The notes: generated from the letters alone by a model not told the origin. Positions 22,080 through 33,874 are shown, numbered from the stretch's first letter. The stretch: 64,000 nt of DNA from Pohlia nutans (GCA_022496805.1 CM040089.1:870501-934500), one strand, 5' to 3'. Numbers and translations are program-made.

Positions 22080-24350
22080 TTATCTCAAATAGAATAAAAT
22101 AACCCTTTTCCTTCCAGTCAAGTGGTTTTTATGATTTTTGCATTGTAATGATTCTCTCGAAATACATTATCTTGAAGGGATTACTATTTACTATTATACA
22201 TTGCCCTAGGCGTTGCAAAATACTATGAAACTAAGTCTCACTTAGGAATCGTAAATAGTTTTGTTAGCTTTAAATAGGAGATATTGCTACTGAATGCAAC
22301 ATTTGAAAAATGCATTAAGTAACATTTAGAAGGGTAAATAGAAATGTAAAATCATCTAATGATTGTTTGAAAATTGTTTGTTTTTAAATTGGATTTCTAA
22401 TATAGGGTTTATCTAACAATGAAAAATGTATATTATTTTTTGAGATAATGCTAATTGTGTTTTAAAAATTTGGTAATTACATCTATACATTAAGAAAGCT
22501 AGGTTGTTTGTTTGTTTGTTTTGTTTGTTTTGTTTGTTTGTATGTAACGTTAAGATCTTCCATACCGAGTGCCCGCTAGCCACATTTTTTGGTACTATCG
22601 GGAAGGTGGGAAAGCTCTCAACTAGAAGGGGTGAACCAAAGTCATTCATTTGCTTTTGAATGTACGGTGTGAGAGTTATAGATTTTTGAGTAATTTTCAT
22701 CTATGGTGTGAATGTTGAGTTTTTAATTGAATATTATCACTGTAAATTGAATTAAATTATGGATAAATTATTCTAAAAACATTAAACAAAAGCACGTAGA
22801 ACATGGGGAACGCATAGGAACATATAGAGGTAATAGAGCATGGGAAACACATACGAACAAGGTGACAACAAGGAACACATGGAGCACGGGGAATGCAAGG
22901 GAATATAGAAACAAGAGCAAGGTTGTCTTGTCTGACCATAAAGCTATACTAGTATTGTATTAAATATACATTTTATATTTCAATGTAAAGTAACCATACA
23001 TTGGTGTACTATACACCGTAGAATACACAACGGTATAGATACTGTACTTTGAAGAATAAAGATGCAACCATCCTCCCACTTATATCGTGAACTCTTTACT
23101 GCTCTTGACGATACTTATAAGATAAATTAGTTATGTAGGAACAACTTTGAAAACGTATGGGAAAAAAAAAGCAATGTTTGGATACAAACATTGCAAACCC
23201 ACTTGATTCTAGTAGTGCAAGATATGGAATGGTGATGATAGAATGCATTCTTCTTTGGCATACCTTATCCTACTCCACATAACAAAGACAATAGTCCAGT
23301 TCTAAAATCACAAGTACTCCATGAGTAGAACCACAACGTGACTGGAGAAATACATGTGCACATCTATGAAATATCACAATAGTATAGTCTAAACACCCCC
23401 CAATAAACTGCCATTGATCTACATTGTGAGTGTGGAAATACGCACAGGACCATTGCAAGCTACAGTCTACTAAGTGGGGGTGCAGCTAGTGCAGCTAAAA
23501 CCCGTGCAACTCATGCACTAGTGGTGTAGTGTGCACCTCTCAATTTTCAATTAGATCAAAAATTTCACCATTCAAAATAGGGTTTATGCTAATACTTCCT
23601 CTTTAGCAATTGTTAAGTTTATTTTGAGACTATGGGCTTTACTCAACAACATTTTTTTTATCCACTAGGGATAATTAGAGCCTTTTTTACATATTAACCT
23701 CCATAGCTAGGTTTTATGAAAAGTGTATTTCATATTCCACCTCTCAAATTGGACTATTATTTCATTTCTAAAAAAAAAAATTCAAAAAAAGGTTTTAACT
23801 GCACGAAATTTTCTAAACACAAAAGCATTATGAAAAAGTTAATTAATTAATAAGTAACCGTAATACTGTAGAAAATAAAATATAGTAGCTTTGTATGCAC
23901 TTGTCAAGTATTGCTATAAATTTGTGAAGACAGTTCAAATTTGACTCCCTTCTAGCATTTCTCATATTATAGGTGCATATAGGTGCAATTTTGATAAGCA
24001 ACAGGCTACCAAATCCATGAAAAAAAGATTAAATTGGATAGAAAGATTGAAATTTTGCAAACTTTATTGTAGTAGACATCTTAACTTTGGAATTTTAGAA
24101 ACAATGCAATTTGTTTTGTGACAAAATTCCATTCCAATATTTATTGGTGATTTTCCAAAAATTGGAAAAGTGCAACAATTCCTACACCGCGACAAAAAGT
24201 TGAATGACCGTAGCTTGCAATCACCTTGTAAGGCTGTAATCCGAAAATGTCACAATCTTACACCCTAGCAAACTGCTAATCTAGGTGGATTCACCAAAAC
24301 CCTTTGGCCATTGCATTCAAAGAGGAATAGATTATATCTCTAAAAATACT
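22080..24350. repeat. Left arm of a broken large inverted repeat (pairs with 31930-34240)
   Basis: Several collinear blocks match the reverse complement of 31.93-34.24 kb. Examples are AAGTGGTTTTTATGATTTTTGCA (about 22122, with 34150-34180), the CCTAGGCG block near 22205 (with 34073), the ATGGATAAATTATTCTAA block near 22760 (with 32690), the TAGGAACAACTTTG block near 23137 (with 32300) and the TGTAAGATTGTGA-type block near 24250 (with 32020). The arms differ by insertions and deletions. Confidence 0.75.
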
Positions 24351-24356
24351 TACAAT

Positions 24357-24990
24357 TTTAAATTAAAAGGTTAGAGTGCCAAATAAAATGGTTGAAAGAA
24401 AACAATAAAAGTAGGATGAGTTCTATTTTGAAGAGAGAAAGAAAAATGGATGAAAAAGTGTCAAAATTTTGTTGTAGAGCATGATGACATTGCATTATTG
24501 CAATGGGTGTCACATCCTTTTCAAATGAATGCCCCGAGCTTACAACAGACATAGTGAAAATCCGTGGTGGGCAAGATGAACCCCGAAAGAGACATAGTGA
24601 AAGTCCGTGGTGCACCCATAAGAGACCCAAAAAAAGTGTGTAGTTTGTGATGACATTTGTAATTTGTTTTTGTGCAACGGAAATAACGCATGCATTTGTT
24701 TCCCCAAAAAAATGTGTGGTGAACAAGAGGGACGTTGCAAGAGACACAATGAAAGTCTGTGATAAGAAAGAAGGACCCCACAAGAAACACGGTGGAAGTC
24801 TGCGGTGAACAAAACAGGCCTTGTATGCTAAAGGCCCGGTGGGAATTAATAGGTGTCTTGATAGAAAGAAACGAAAAAAGTGATGACTCTTGGAACCATA
24901 ACGGATCATGATTGTGTTAAGAATTGATGGGATAAGACTACAAGAGGCTTAGTCACTCTAAGTGTAGTTTTGGGCTTAGTCAAACCAAAG
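24357..24990. repeat. Left copy of a minisatellite-bearing inverted repeat (pairs with 28900-29930)
   Basis: Reverse-complement similarity to 28.90-29.93 kb at both ends: the GAGTGCCAAATAAAATG block near 24372 with 29860, and the AGGCTTAGTCACTCTAAGTG block near 24947 with 28950. It includes several copies of a unit containing GTGAAAGTCCGTGGT. Confidence 0.75.
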
Positions 24991-25297
24991 CTAGCGCAAG
25001 AACCACAAATTGTGTTTAGAGATGAACCATTCTTTGTTTAATGAGTTGAATATTTCATTTACCTTTATTTTTTATGGATTAAAAAAATTGTTGCAATTTT
25101 TGAGACTATATGTATTAGCATTGACAGGTGCAAAAATGATCCATGATGGCACTTGGGTTGATCAAACTTTAGACTGAGGTTAATGTACAGTTCAATTGCT
25201 TAAGTACAAAACCATCATAATGCCATAGATTCCAAGTGTCATTCTAAGTCACTTTCCCACTTGTGATATACCTATGAATTTAGTATATTCCATCAAA

Positions 25298-25550
25298 GGC
25301 CATATTCGTTATATTGAGACTTTTTGCAGATTTTGAGACGAAATGCTAGTTGTTCAAAAATTAATTTTAAGAGTAGTAATTGAAACCAAAAACTAATAAT
25401 GCTCAAATAGTGATTCTATATTGAAATTCTAAAAGTTGGTGTTGTTACCTATTTATAAAAAAATACTAACTGTAAAGAGATAATGCGGTTTATCTTTGAG
25501 TCGAGGATAAAAATGAGACTGCAAAAAGTCTCAATATAACAAATATGACC
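25298..25550. mobile_element. MITE with about 31-bp terminal inverted repeats
   Basis: The left end GGCCATATTCGTTATATTGA and the complement of the right end (GGTCATATTTGTTATATTGA) match over about 31 bp, including GACTTTTTGCAG. There is no coding capacity. The word CCATATTCGTTAT also occurs in the foldback at 8553, suggesting related elements. Confidence 0.8.
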
Positions 25551-26119
25551 TTATCACCTTCAAAGTTCAAATGACGAAAAGCATTTTACGAAAATTTTCA
25601 ATACGATTCACTTGGCTGAATAATGTAAAATTAGGGTAACATGGGATCGAGTCAGGGAATTTCATATTTCATTATCTAGGTCTTTAAAAAACTAAAATTA
25701 ATAAATAAAAATTTCTTAAAGTACTTTACACAGGGCAAGTCATTTTTAACTTGGACTCACTTGGGCAAAACACCACCTTAGGCAAATCCTCATAATTATA
25801 TCCAAAAAGCCCTTGAAGAAATGGATTGCCCTACATGTAAAAAATTGGGAAAAAAATTATTTTCAATGTATTAATAAGAGATCACCTAGACGGGGAGACC
25901 CTGGGGATGTAAACTGAGGTTTTTCCAAGTTGAGAGATCCTGCTCCCACGGTCCCAAAATTGCCCATCTCATTACGTAATAGGGTAAGTCAACCTGTTTA
26001 TTCCCTCTGAAAACGCTACCGTACATTCGAGATGTGCCCTCAGCCTCCCGCCCTCGGGATGTCTTTCTCTACGGGGAGGTTCTCAGAAATGAACCTCCTC
26101 TACTACGCAATTCCTTTGA

Positions 26120-27205
26120 ACCCACAAGAACAGACACTGAAGTCACCACTACACTGTAATTACTCGTCATGACTCACCGGAATGTGAATTTATCGCTGCA
26201 GCCGTAATAAAACTGAAATGCGAATATACCATGCATGCAGAGCAGGGAATTGATTGTGACTGATAGCACTCGAAGTGATCGAGAATCTGTCTCGTTGAGG
26301 ATGCCGATTCGTCATGGCTACTGGAATGGCACGTAAAGTTCCAGAAGTTCCAGAAGTTCCAGAAGCTAGCGACGTCGATGTCATCGCTTGAATTTCAACT
26401 CACGCTGGCCCATTTTACACTTACAAATACCCCAGCCCCCTGCCAACCCTTCTCATTCCCATCGTTCTCTCGTGCTCGATCTCATCGACTCTCTCTCTCT
26501 GTCTCAGAGGTACTCTCTTCGCCCGTCTCTCGGAGCTCTCTTTCTTTCTGTGAGTCGTGTCTGGATTCTCACCACTGCATGGTGTCGATGATCCTTGTCT
26601 GTGGAATGATTAGTTTAATTGTCGTAGTAGCTGATTGTTCGTGTGAGGGCAGGCCAGCTGATTTCTGGGCCGTGGTTTAAGATCGTTTCTGCTATAATTT
26701 CTTTACTTGAGCTTCTCGATGTAATGCTGTCTATTGTTTTCACTTGTTGATTTGTCTACTTAAGATCTTACTAGTCTGTCGTGAGTTTCAACTGCATCTG
26801 TGGTATTGTTATAGACATGATTGTCCAGCTGCGATCGTTTCATTCATTTCAGACTGTGGACCGTCTGGTTAAGCTGCTGGGTGCAGCTAGCTCGTTCATT
26901 GTTTTGGATGTGTCGCTGAATAGTCTCGACATCAATTGCAATTGTTTCTTTCGTGTAACATGTCTACGCCGATAGTAAGTGTTTGTCGATCTCTGTGTCG
27001 TTGGTTGGTTCCTCTGTTTCAGTGGGTGTAATGTACAAAAGAATAACAATGCTGAGAGGTACATGCTCACGTAAGTTGTTTATATGATTGTGTGGTACTG
27101 GACCTGCAGATCTACACGTACGATGGCACGGAGAGCGGCGGCCTTGTGCCTCCTGCTTTTGGCACTTGCTCACGAAGGGGAAGCGGCGCGGCACCTCACG
27201 GAAGA
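26120..27205 (+). repeat. Direct duplication, copy A: promoter, 5'UTR intron and signal-peptide exon
   Basis: Closely similar to 30140-31330. Shared landmarks are ACCCACAAGAACAGACACTG, CGTCATGACTCACCGGAATG, a TACAAATA TATA-like box (26422), a CT-rich start region, a 5'UTR intron with CAGAG/GTACTCTC donor, and coding sequence through the LTEDIT motif. Similarity stops within codons shortly after LTEDIT. Confidence 0.88.
26339..26366 (+). promoter_or_regulatory. Three tandem TTCCAGAAG units in promoter A (heat-shock-element-like)
   Basis: TTCCAGAAG is repeated three times about 60-80 bp before the TATA-like box. TTCnnGAA is the core bound by heat-shock factors, but the repeat period here is 9 rather than the ideal 10 bp. 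The duplicate promoter has only one unit (about 30389). Confidence 0.4.
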
Positions 27206-27584
27206 CATTACAGAAGGCGATGTCTCCGTAAACATTGCGCAATCAAGCAGCATGGCTTTAGCCGTCGATGCCTCTGTGACCATCATCCAAGAGATTGGAG
27301 ACACGCCAATTAGAGTACAGTGTTCTGGTGATGGCCAAGATCTTGGGTCGCATTTGCTTATAAAGCATCTTCAACAATTTGGGTGGGGATTTACGCCCAA
27401 CAAGTTTGGAACTACTGAGTACCAATGTAACTTTTCCTGGCTAACTAGGCACCAATCTTTTGTGGTGTGGCGAAACAATGTGGCTTCTCCTATTCCTTGT
27501 GTTCATTGTGTTTATCATCTGAGACCTGATGGCTTCTATCGAGCTGAACAAGGAGGACCACTTGTTTTTGTGACAGGTTGGTAG
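27123..27584 (+). CDS. Secreted S-protein homologue (plant self-incompatibility S1 family)
   Basis: 153 residues. The start at 27123 was chosen because MARRAAALCLLLLALAHEG forms a signal peptide and aligns with the paralogous start at 31197; an upstream in-frame ATG at 27084 is in the untranslated part. The mature part carries the S1-family signature: VTIIQEIGDTPIRVQC, DLGSHLLI, a WGFTPNKFGTTEYQCNFSW block and CVHCVYHLRPDGFY, with four cysteines placed as in SPH proteins. In poppy such a protein is the stigma self-incompatibility determinant, but most SPH genes elsewhere have unknown roles as small secreted proteins. A 600-bp intron (26510-27109) lies in the 5'UTR just before the ATG. AATAAA-like signals follow near 27692. 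The N-terminal module is shared with the unrelated peptide gene at 31197. Confidence 0.85.
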   Translation: MARRAAALCLLLLALAHEGEAARHLTEDITEGDVSVNIAQSSSMALAVDASVTIIQEIGDTPIRVQCSGDGQDLGSHLLIKHLQQFGWGFTPNKFGTTEYQCNFSWLTRHQSFVVWRNNVASPIPCVHCVYHLRPDGFYRAEQGGPLVFVTGW

Positions 27585-27719
27585 TGATAAAACTAATCCA
27601 AAAGGTTATGTGGCCATGATAGTTCTTGCAAACTTGTAGAGACGAAATGTCTTTCTTCCTACTTGGTTTGTAAAAGACCTTCAATGTTGTAATAAAAATC
27701 TCTTTTAATATATACAAAG

Positions 27720-28899
27720 AAAATTGCTTTTTGTGTGAGTTTTTTTTACCATTGATTTTGTATTTATATTTGCGAAGTTGGGGGCAACTTCACATGAAGG
27801 CATCAAGCAACCTCTATGATTAATGGTGAACTAAATATTTCATTTATTAACATAACATTATAGGATTTTCAAACTAAAGCACTTCATAAATTGCACTAAT
27901 ATATTTATTGGTAGTTTTGTTAATCCTTGAGTTCCTGGCACAACTGGGAGCTGGGGGTTTTGCTATAAACTAAATGATTGTGTTAGCTTCAGGTACATGA
28001 CCTAAAAACGTTTTCACTAATTAAACATGATCTAAAAACGTTTTCACTGAATCTAAACACATATTCTTATAACCAACTTGATTCTAAAGAGGTTTGACTT
28101 TTGAAACAATCAATTCGGACACTTTTAGCATGTTTTACAATCTTTTTTATTTTTGGTGCGACCAATTTTGGGTTGCCCAGAAACTTAAAGGTTAATGTTA
28201 ATGTCACTACAAAAGAGTCACTATTTACAACTTGTACTAGTACATGTACTTACACTGATAAGCACATTGATGTAAATTGTCAATTTAGCACCAAGTGGTG
28301 CAAGTTGCCAGCCGTTATTTCATGCAAGTAGTGCAATTTCTTCATTGGTTTATACTTGGTCAACCACTGAATTATTGTGGTTCCTGACCTCTTGTACATA
28401 ATGTAAAATATATTTCCTATTGTTCATTTGGGCTCACACCTTTGTGCATTGATAAAGTCACTAGGAAGTGTGGCTCACACTAAAAAAATTCCCTATGAAA
28501 AGCCATGCTATCTCCTACAACATTCAATTTTTTCAAGGATTCTAGTTTGAGAAATAATTAATAAAGTTTCCGAGGTTTAAATTAGGAATGATCAAAGGTC
28601 GAACATGCACTATCTTGCTTTCACCCCAATTGCTCTACAAAATCACCAACAAGTGAAGATTTCAATATACCCAGAGAGATTTAAGAACAAGATAATCAAA
28701 AAATAAGAGCACTGTGAAAACAATGCAATGTTCACTCCTCAATAGAAAAACCTATTATTGGGAACATTCAAAAGTATATTCACGCGTTGAATGCAATGTG
28801 TCATTCCTCATCCAAACAGTCTTTTATATATATGGGATAATTCATAATTATCATCAACTAATGCCTATCTATATGTATGGAATATCATTATGCCAAGGG
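27720..28899. other. Downstream of the SPH gene, no gene seen
   Basis: AT-rich. Contains a short tandem duplication of CTAAAAACGTTTTCACT (about 28000 and 28032). No coding similarity seen. Confidence 0.4.
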
Positions 28900-29930
28900 T
28901 TTTTCTTCCCTTCACCATTCATTGGCTTGACTAAGTCAAAAGCTATACTTAGGGTGACTAAGCCTCTTATCCTTTCAATTCTTAGCACAACCAATCAACC
29001 ATAATGATCAGTTATGAATCCAAGATTTTTTACGTCTTTCATCCCTTTCTATCGAGACACTTATTAATTTCCGCATTGTGCCTCTAGCAAGGCATGTTTT
29101 GCTCACCGCGAATTTTCACCGTGACTCTTACAGGGATCCTTCTTTCTTACCACAGACTTTTGACAATGTGCCTCTTGTAAAATCCCTCTTGCTTACTACG
29201 GATTTTTGTTGTCTCTTGTGGGGTCCATCTTACTCACTATGGAGTATCAATGGACTTCGACTGTGTTTAATGCAAAGTCCCTCTTTATCAACTTTTTCCT
29301 CATTGCGGGCTTTACTGTGTCTCTTGCGTTGTCTCTCTTTCTTACCACGGACTTTCACGTACCGTGTCTTTTGTAGGATCCTTATTGCTCACCACGGACT
29401 CAATTTTTTCATGCCTCTTACAGGGTTCATTTTCCTCACCACGGACTTTCACCATGTCTCTTACAAGGTCCTTCTTCCTCTACTTCTTTGTCACTACAGA
29501 GTTTCACCATGTCTCTTGCTGGGTCCCTCTTTCTTACCACATACTTTCATTTTGTCTCTTGTTGCATCCATCTTGCTCACATGTCCACCAACTTTCACCA
29601 TGTCTCTTGTAGGGTCCCTCATCCTCCACTTCTTCCTCACCACTTGAGAACTTTCACTATGTCTTTAGCTTGCAAGGTCCCTTTTGCTTACACGGACTTT
29701 ACTATATCTCTTATAAGGTCAAGGCATACTTTGAAAAAGATGTGACACCCATTACAATGGCATCACATGTGCTCTACAACACGCAATTTACAATTTTCCA
29801 TCCATTTTTCCTTCTTTCTTCATATTAAAATTCATTGTTTTGTTATTTTTTCCTTCGAACATTGTATTTGGCACCCTAGCTTTGTAATAAAATTGTAAAT
29901 ATTTTCAAGGACATATATTATTTATAATTG
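28900..29930. repeat. Right copy of the inverted repeat with an expanded minisatellite
   Basis: Reverse-complement partner of 24357-24990, but longer because a unit of roughly 50-60 bp, containing CACGGACTTTCACCATGTCTC and GGGTCC, is repeated about ten times (about 29080-29745). An open frame of 189 codons across it is a by-product of the repeat. Confidence 0.75.
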
Positions 29931-30139
29931 GGGTTTTTAATTTTTTATAATGGTTTTCTACATTCAAAAAAATGAAAAATGTATAATTTTTACCTCCCAT
30001 GTATTAAAACATATCCTATGTTTTTTCTTACATTATTTCCAACGCCGTAGGCAATGCCCCGAGCATTGATTTCTAGTAAATAGCATTTGTGATATGCCTG
30101 TGAATTGAATTGAAAATAGAGGATACTCCAATCCCTTCG

Positions 30140-31330
30140 AACGACGTAATTCCTTGAACCCACAAGAACAGACACTGAAGTCACCACTGCACTGAAAATA
30201 CTCGTCATGACTCACCGGAATGTGAACCGTTGCAGCTGCAGTAATAAAACTGAAATGAGAATATACCATTGCATGCAGAGCAAGTAATTGTCACTGGGAG
30301 CACTCGCAGTTATCGAGAATCTGTCACGTTGCGAGAGCACTTGCAGGATGCCGATTCCTCATGTCGACAACTGAAACGGCACATAAAGTTCCAGAAGCTA
30401 GCTAGCGACGTCAATCTCACCGCTTGACTTTCAACTCACGTGGGCCCATTTCGCACTTACAAATGCCCAAGCCCCCTGGCAACCCTTCTCATTCATTTCG
30501 ATCGGTCTCTCCATCTCTCTCGTCCTCGCTCTCATCAACTCTCTCTTTCTCTCAGAGGTACTCTCTCCTAGAGCTCTCTTTTTGTGAGTCTTTGCATTCT
30601 CAGCACTGCTTCCAAGGGAGATCGACACTCATGGTGTTGATGTTTCTTGTCTGTGGAATGATTAGTTTGTCGTAGTTGCTGAAGATTGTCCGTGTGAGGG
30701 CAGGCCTGCTGATTTCTGGGCCGTACGTCGGTGGTTTAAGATTGTTTCTGCTTCCTTAACTTGCTTTTCGATGTAATGCTGATTGATGTCTTTAATTTGT
30801 ACTTGTTGCTTTTTCTACGTGAGATCGATCTAGAGTAGAATTGAAGTCTGTCGTGAGCTTCAACTGTGACTGTCTGTTGTATGGACTGTTTTAGGGACTG
30901 TTTTAGATTTGAATCTTGTCGAGCTGCGATCGTTTAATTTTTTTCAGACTGTGGGTCTGGTTAAGCTGGTTCAGGGGTGCTAGCTCGTTGCTTTTTTGGA
31001 TGTGCTGCTGAATACTCGATTATTTGCGTGCACTGCTTTTTTGTTTCTTTTGTGTAATATTTCGATGCCGATTGTAAGTGTTTGGCGCTTCCTGAAACGT
31101 TGGTGTACTGCTCTGTTTCAGTGAGGATTAGTGTACAAAAGAATGAGAGGTGCGTGCTCAGGTTGTCTTTATAATTGTGTGGTACTGGAGCTGCAGATGG
31201 CGCGGAGACCGGCGTTAGCTGTTGTGCCGGCGGCGTTGTGCCTCCTGCTTTTGGCACTTGCCCAGCAGGGAGAAGCTGCGCGGCTCCTCACGGAAGACAT
31301 CACCGCTGCTGCAGAAGGCGCCCGAGTCCT
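30140..31330 (+). repeat. Direct duplication, copy B: promoter, 5'UTR intron and signal-peptide exon
   Basis: Partner of 26120-27205. The 5'UTR intron runs 30558-31196 and ends exactly at the ATG. The promoter has a TACAAATG box and one TTCCAGAAG unit. Similarity to copy A ends soon after the LTEDIT motif. Confidence 0.88.
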
Positions 31331-31772
31331 GACCGAAGTCGACAACCGTCCCGTTGACTTTTCCGGATCCGATTGCGGCCCGCTGGGACAGCACAAGTAC
31401 CGATGCCCTCCGCCGTTGAAGAACCCCACTGCAATCATCTTCGATTCATCTGTGGAAGACAACCGTCCTTTGGATTTCACCGGATCCGACTGCGGTCCCT
31501 CGGGAAAGCACAAGTATCGATGTGTTCCGCCGATGAAGACGATCGATGAAGCTGCTCCGGTCCTTGACGATACATCTGTGGAAGACAACCGTCCTGTCGA
31601 TTACACCGGATCTGACTGCGGTCCCTTGGGAAAGCACAAGTACCGATGCGTTCCGCCGATGAAGACCACCCCGTCTACTGAAGATGCTCCGGTTGATGTT
31701 GAGGACAATCCATACAGTCCTTGGGATTGTATCTTGGGAAAGCACAAAATGCGATGTGGTGGACCGCCCTAG
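31197..31772 (+). CDS. Secreted multi-copy two-cysteine peptide precursor, unknown family
   Basis: 191 residues. The start at 31197 directly follows the 5'UTR intron acceptor. Residues 1-27 are a signal peptide (MARRPALAVVPAALCLLLLA), followed by ARLLTEDIT as in the SPH gene. The rest is four repeats joined by acidic linkers. Three are near-identical (about residues 49-73, 88-112, 130-154), each DNRPxD[FY][ST]GSDCG then PxGxHKYRCxPP with cysteines ten apart (60/70, 99/109, 141/151). The fourth (170-191) is degenerate, ending in CILGKHKMRCGGPP. No other cysteines occur in the mature part. The design (signal peptide, spacer-separated near-identical cores) is that of a precursor cut into several small disulfide-looped peptides. 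I do not recognise the peptide family and assign no activity. A polyadenylation-like AATAAAG lies near 31871. Confidence 0.85.
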   Translation: MARRPALAVVPAALCLLLLALAQQGEAARLLTEDITAAAEGARVLTEVDNRPVDFSGSDCGPLGQHKYRCPPPLKNPTAIIFDSSVEDNRPLDFTGSDCGPSGKHKYRCVPPMKTIDEAAPVLDDTSVEDNRPVDYTGSDCGPLGKHKYRCVPPMKTTPSTEDAPVDVEDNPYSPWDCILGKHKMRCGGPP

Positions 31773-32915
31773 ATGAAATTAACTAGCACATGAAGTTGTA
31801 GAGTTTCAGTCACATGCTTGAGTCATGCATGGTTGACGATTACAATTTCTAAAGATGTGATCCTTTCTTAATAAAGTTTTTAAAAGTGAGGCTTTTAAAA
31901 GATTATTTTACAACATTATTTGTTTGAATGAGTTATCTATTCTATTTCTCCTTGAGCGCGATGGCCAATGGGTTTCGGTGAATTCACCTTTGGCACTTTG
32001 ATGAGGGTGTTTGGAAACCGTGTAAGATTGTGAGTATGGCTCTATAATTATACAATTGTGACATTTATGAGTTGTGGACAAGTATTTGTCCTCTCACATT
32101 GTGGATTGCTTATGGAGTAATTGTAGTTTTAGGGTCAGACATATGACATCATCATTAGAATAAAGGGGGTTTGCAACGTTTTGAAGGCTAACATTATGTT
32201 TCTTGACCAATGTTACTAAAAATAGCAATTTACATATTTAGTATTGAACACCATTTTCAAGCTCACATCAACATTGCTTTGTTGTTCTCCATATGTTCCC
32301 AAAGTTGTTCCTACATAATTGTCTAATCGATTTATCCCATAAATATAGTCAAGAGCAATGATGAATTCACATTATAATTAGAAAGATGGTGGCATCTTCA
32401 AGGTATAATATTGATAACCTTGTACAATATTCTAGTTTGTAGTACACTACCGCATGGTTATTTACATTGAAATACAAAATGTAGAGTTAATATGATACTA
32501 CTATGGCCCTATGCCGTTGAGAGACATGTTACACGTTCCCAAGTTTCCTTGCATCCTTTGTGCTTCCTGTCCCCGTGTTCCCGTGTTCATATGTGTTCCC
32601 TTTGCTCCCCATGGCATACGTTCTCCATGTTCTATGGGTTCCCATGCGTTCCTCGTGTTTTACGTGCTTTTTTTTCTTTTTAGAATAATTTATCCATAAC
32701 TTAATTCAATTTATAGTGATGAAATTTAATTAAAAATCCATTACTTCACACCGTAGACCCAAAAGCTACGCAATGACTTCAGTGCACCCCAACTTGCGAA
32801 GATCTTTCCTACGATGCCAATAATGACATCAAAAAATCCTATATTTCATTTTTTATAATTTAATTCTAAATCAATTTATAGTGACAAAAACTACTCAAAA
32901 ATCCATAACATTCGT

Positions 32916-33525
32916 GGGTGAAAGCACGAAAAACTGTACCAAAAAGTTAGTCTGCTATACTAAAATCATAATTGTTTTGGTCAAAAGCCATAAATTTATA
33001 TCAAAATATATTGTATTTTGGTTTTAATTTCATGAAGCCCTCTAGAGTTCTTATAGGTACTTGAACCCAAATTTTCAGAACAAAATCTTCAAAAAGTTTA
33101 CAAAAAGTAGTGTTTGAAAATAAATGCCTAAATCCAATCTCAGTTGCAAAATTGATGGCCTTAAATACACTCAACATAAATATAATTTTTGTGAACTTTG
33201 AAATAATGATAGAATTGAGGTCCTTGTACAAAAAGAAAGTAGAAAAAGATATGTTTTGATATACATTTTGCTTGTTTTATAACTTTGTTGATTTTACGTA
33301 ACTACTTTTTCAATTTTGGCCACTTCTACATCAATAAAAAATTTATAACTACTTATTGAAGATCATTTTCTCAAATTTTTTTGGTAGACTTTATAAAACA
33401 ATAGGTGTTTTATTTTATTTTTATTTAACTTTTTATGAAATCCAAATTTATAATGTAATTTTGAACCCTGCATTGTTGAATGGTCATAATAGTTAGAGGT
33501 GGTACACTTTTTCGTGCTTTCACCC
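32916..33525. mobile_element. 610-bp TIR element (GGGTGAAAGCACG ends), copy 1
   Basis: The left end GGGTGAAAGCACGAAAAACT matches the complement of the right end for about 26 bp. The surrounding inverted-repeat arm has its partner near 22670 without the element, giving an empty site. Imperfect CATTCGT/CATATCGT flanks may be the target duplication. No transposase seen. Confidence 0.75.
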
Positions 33526-33743
33526 TCATATCGTACGTTCAAATTAAAGCGACAAAATGATTTTAGTGTGCACCCTCCCTCGTCAAAAGCTTTTCGACAA
33601 TACTAAGAACGTGGCCGACGGACAACCAGGAGATCTCAATGTTACATACAAACAAACTACCTTCTTTGATATATAAACGTAATTTCTAAATTTAAACATG
33701 ATTAATATTATCTCAAAAAATAATACATATCTCACGTTCTGTA

Positions 33744-33874
33744 GAAAAACTAAACTAGCTAAAAATAGTCATTCTAGACCCTATATTATCGAATGCAGTA
33801 AAACAATAAAACTCAATTTCTAAGCGATTTAGAGAAACCACCCGAATTCTATTTTTAGCCAGTTTAGTTTTTCC
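33744..33874. mobile_element. Small MITE (131 bp)
   Basis: GAAAAACTAAACTAGCTAAA at the left is matched by the complement of the right end (TTTAGCCAGTTTAGTTTTTC). Absent from the corresponding place in the left arm near 22.4 kb. Confidence 0.65.

Noticed and set aside
26339..26366. Perfect heat-shock element
   Set aside because: The TTC/GAA blocks repeat every 9 rather than 10 bp, so it is reported only as HSE-like.
29078..29647. 189-codon open frame
   Set aside because: It follows a minisatellite, and similar frames exist in the other phases, so it is a by-product of repeat length.
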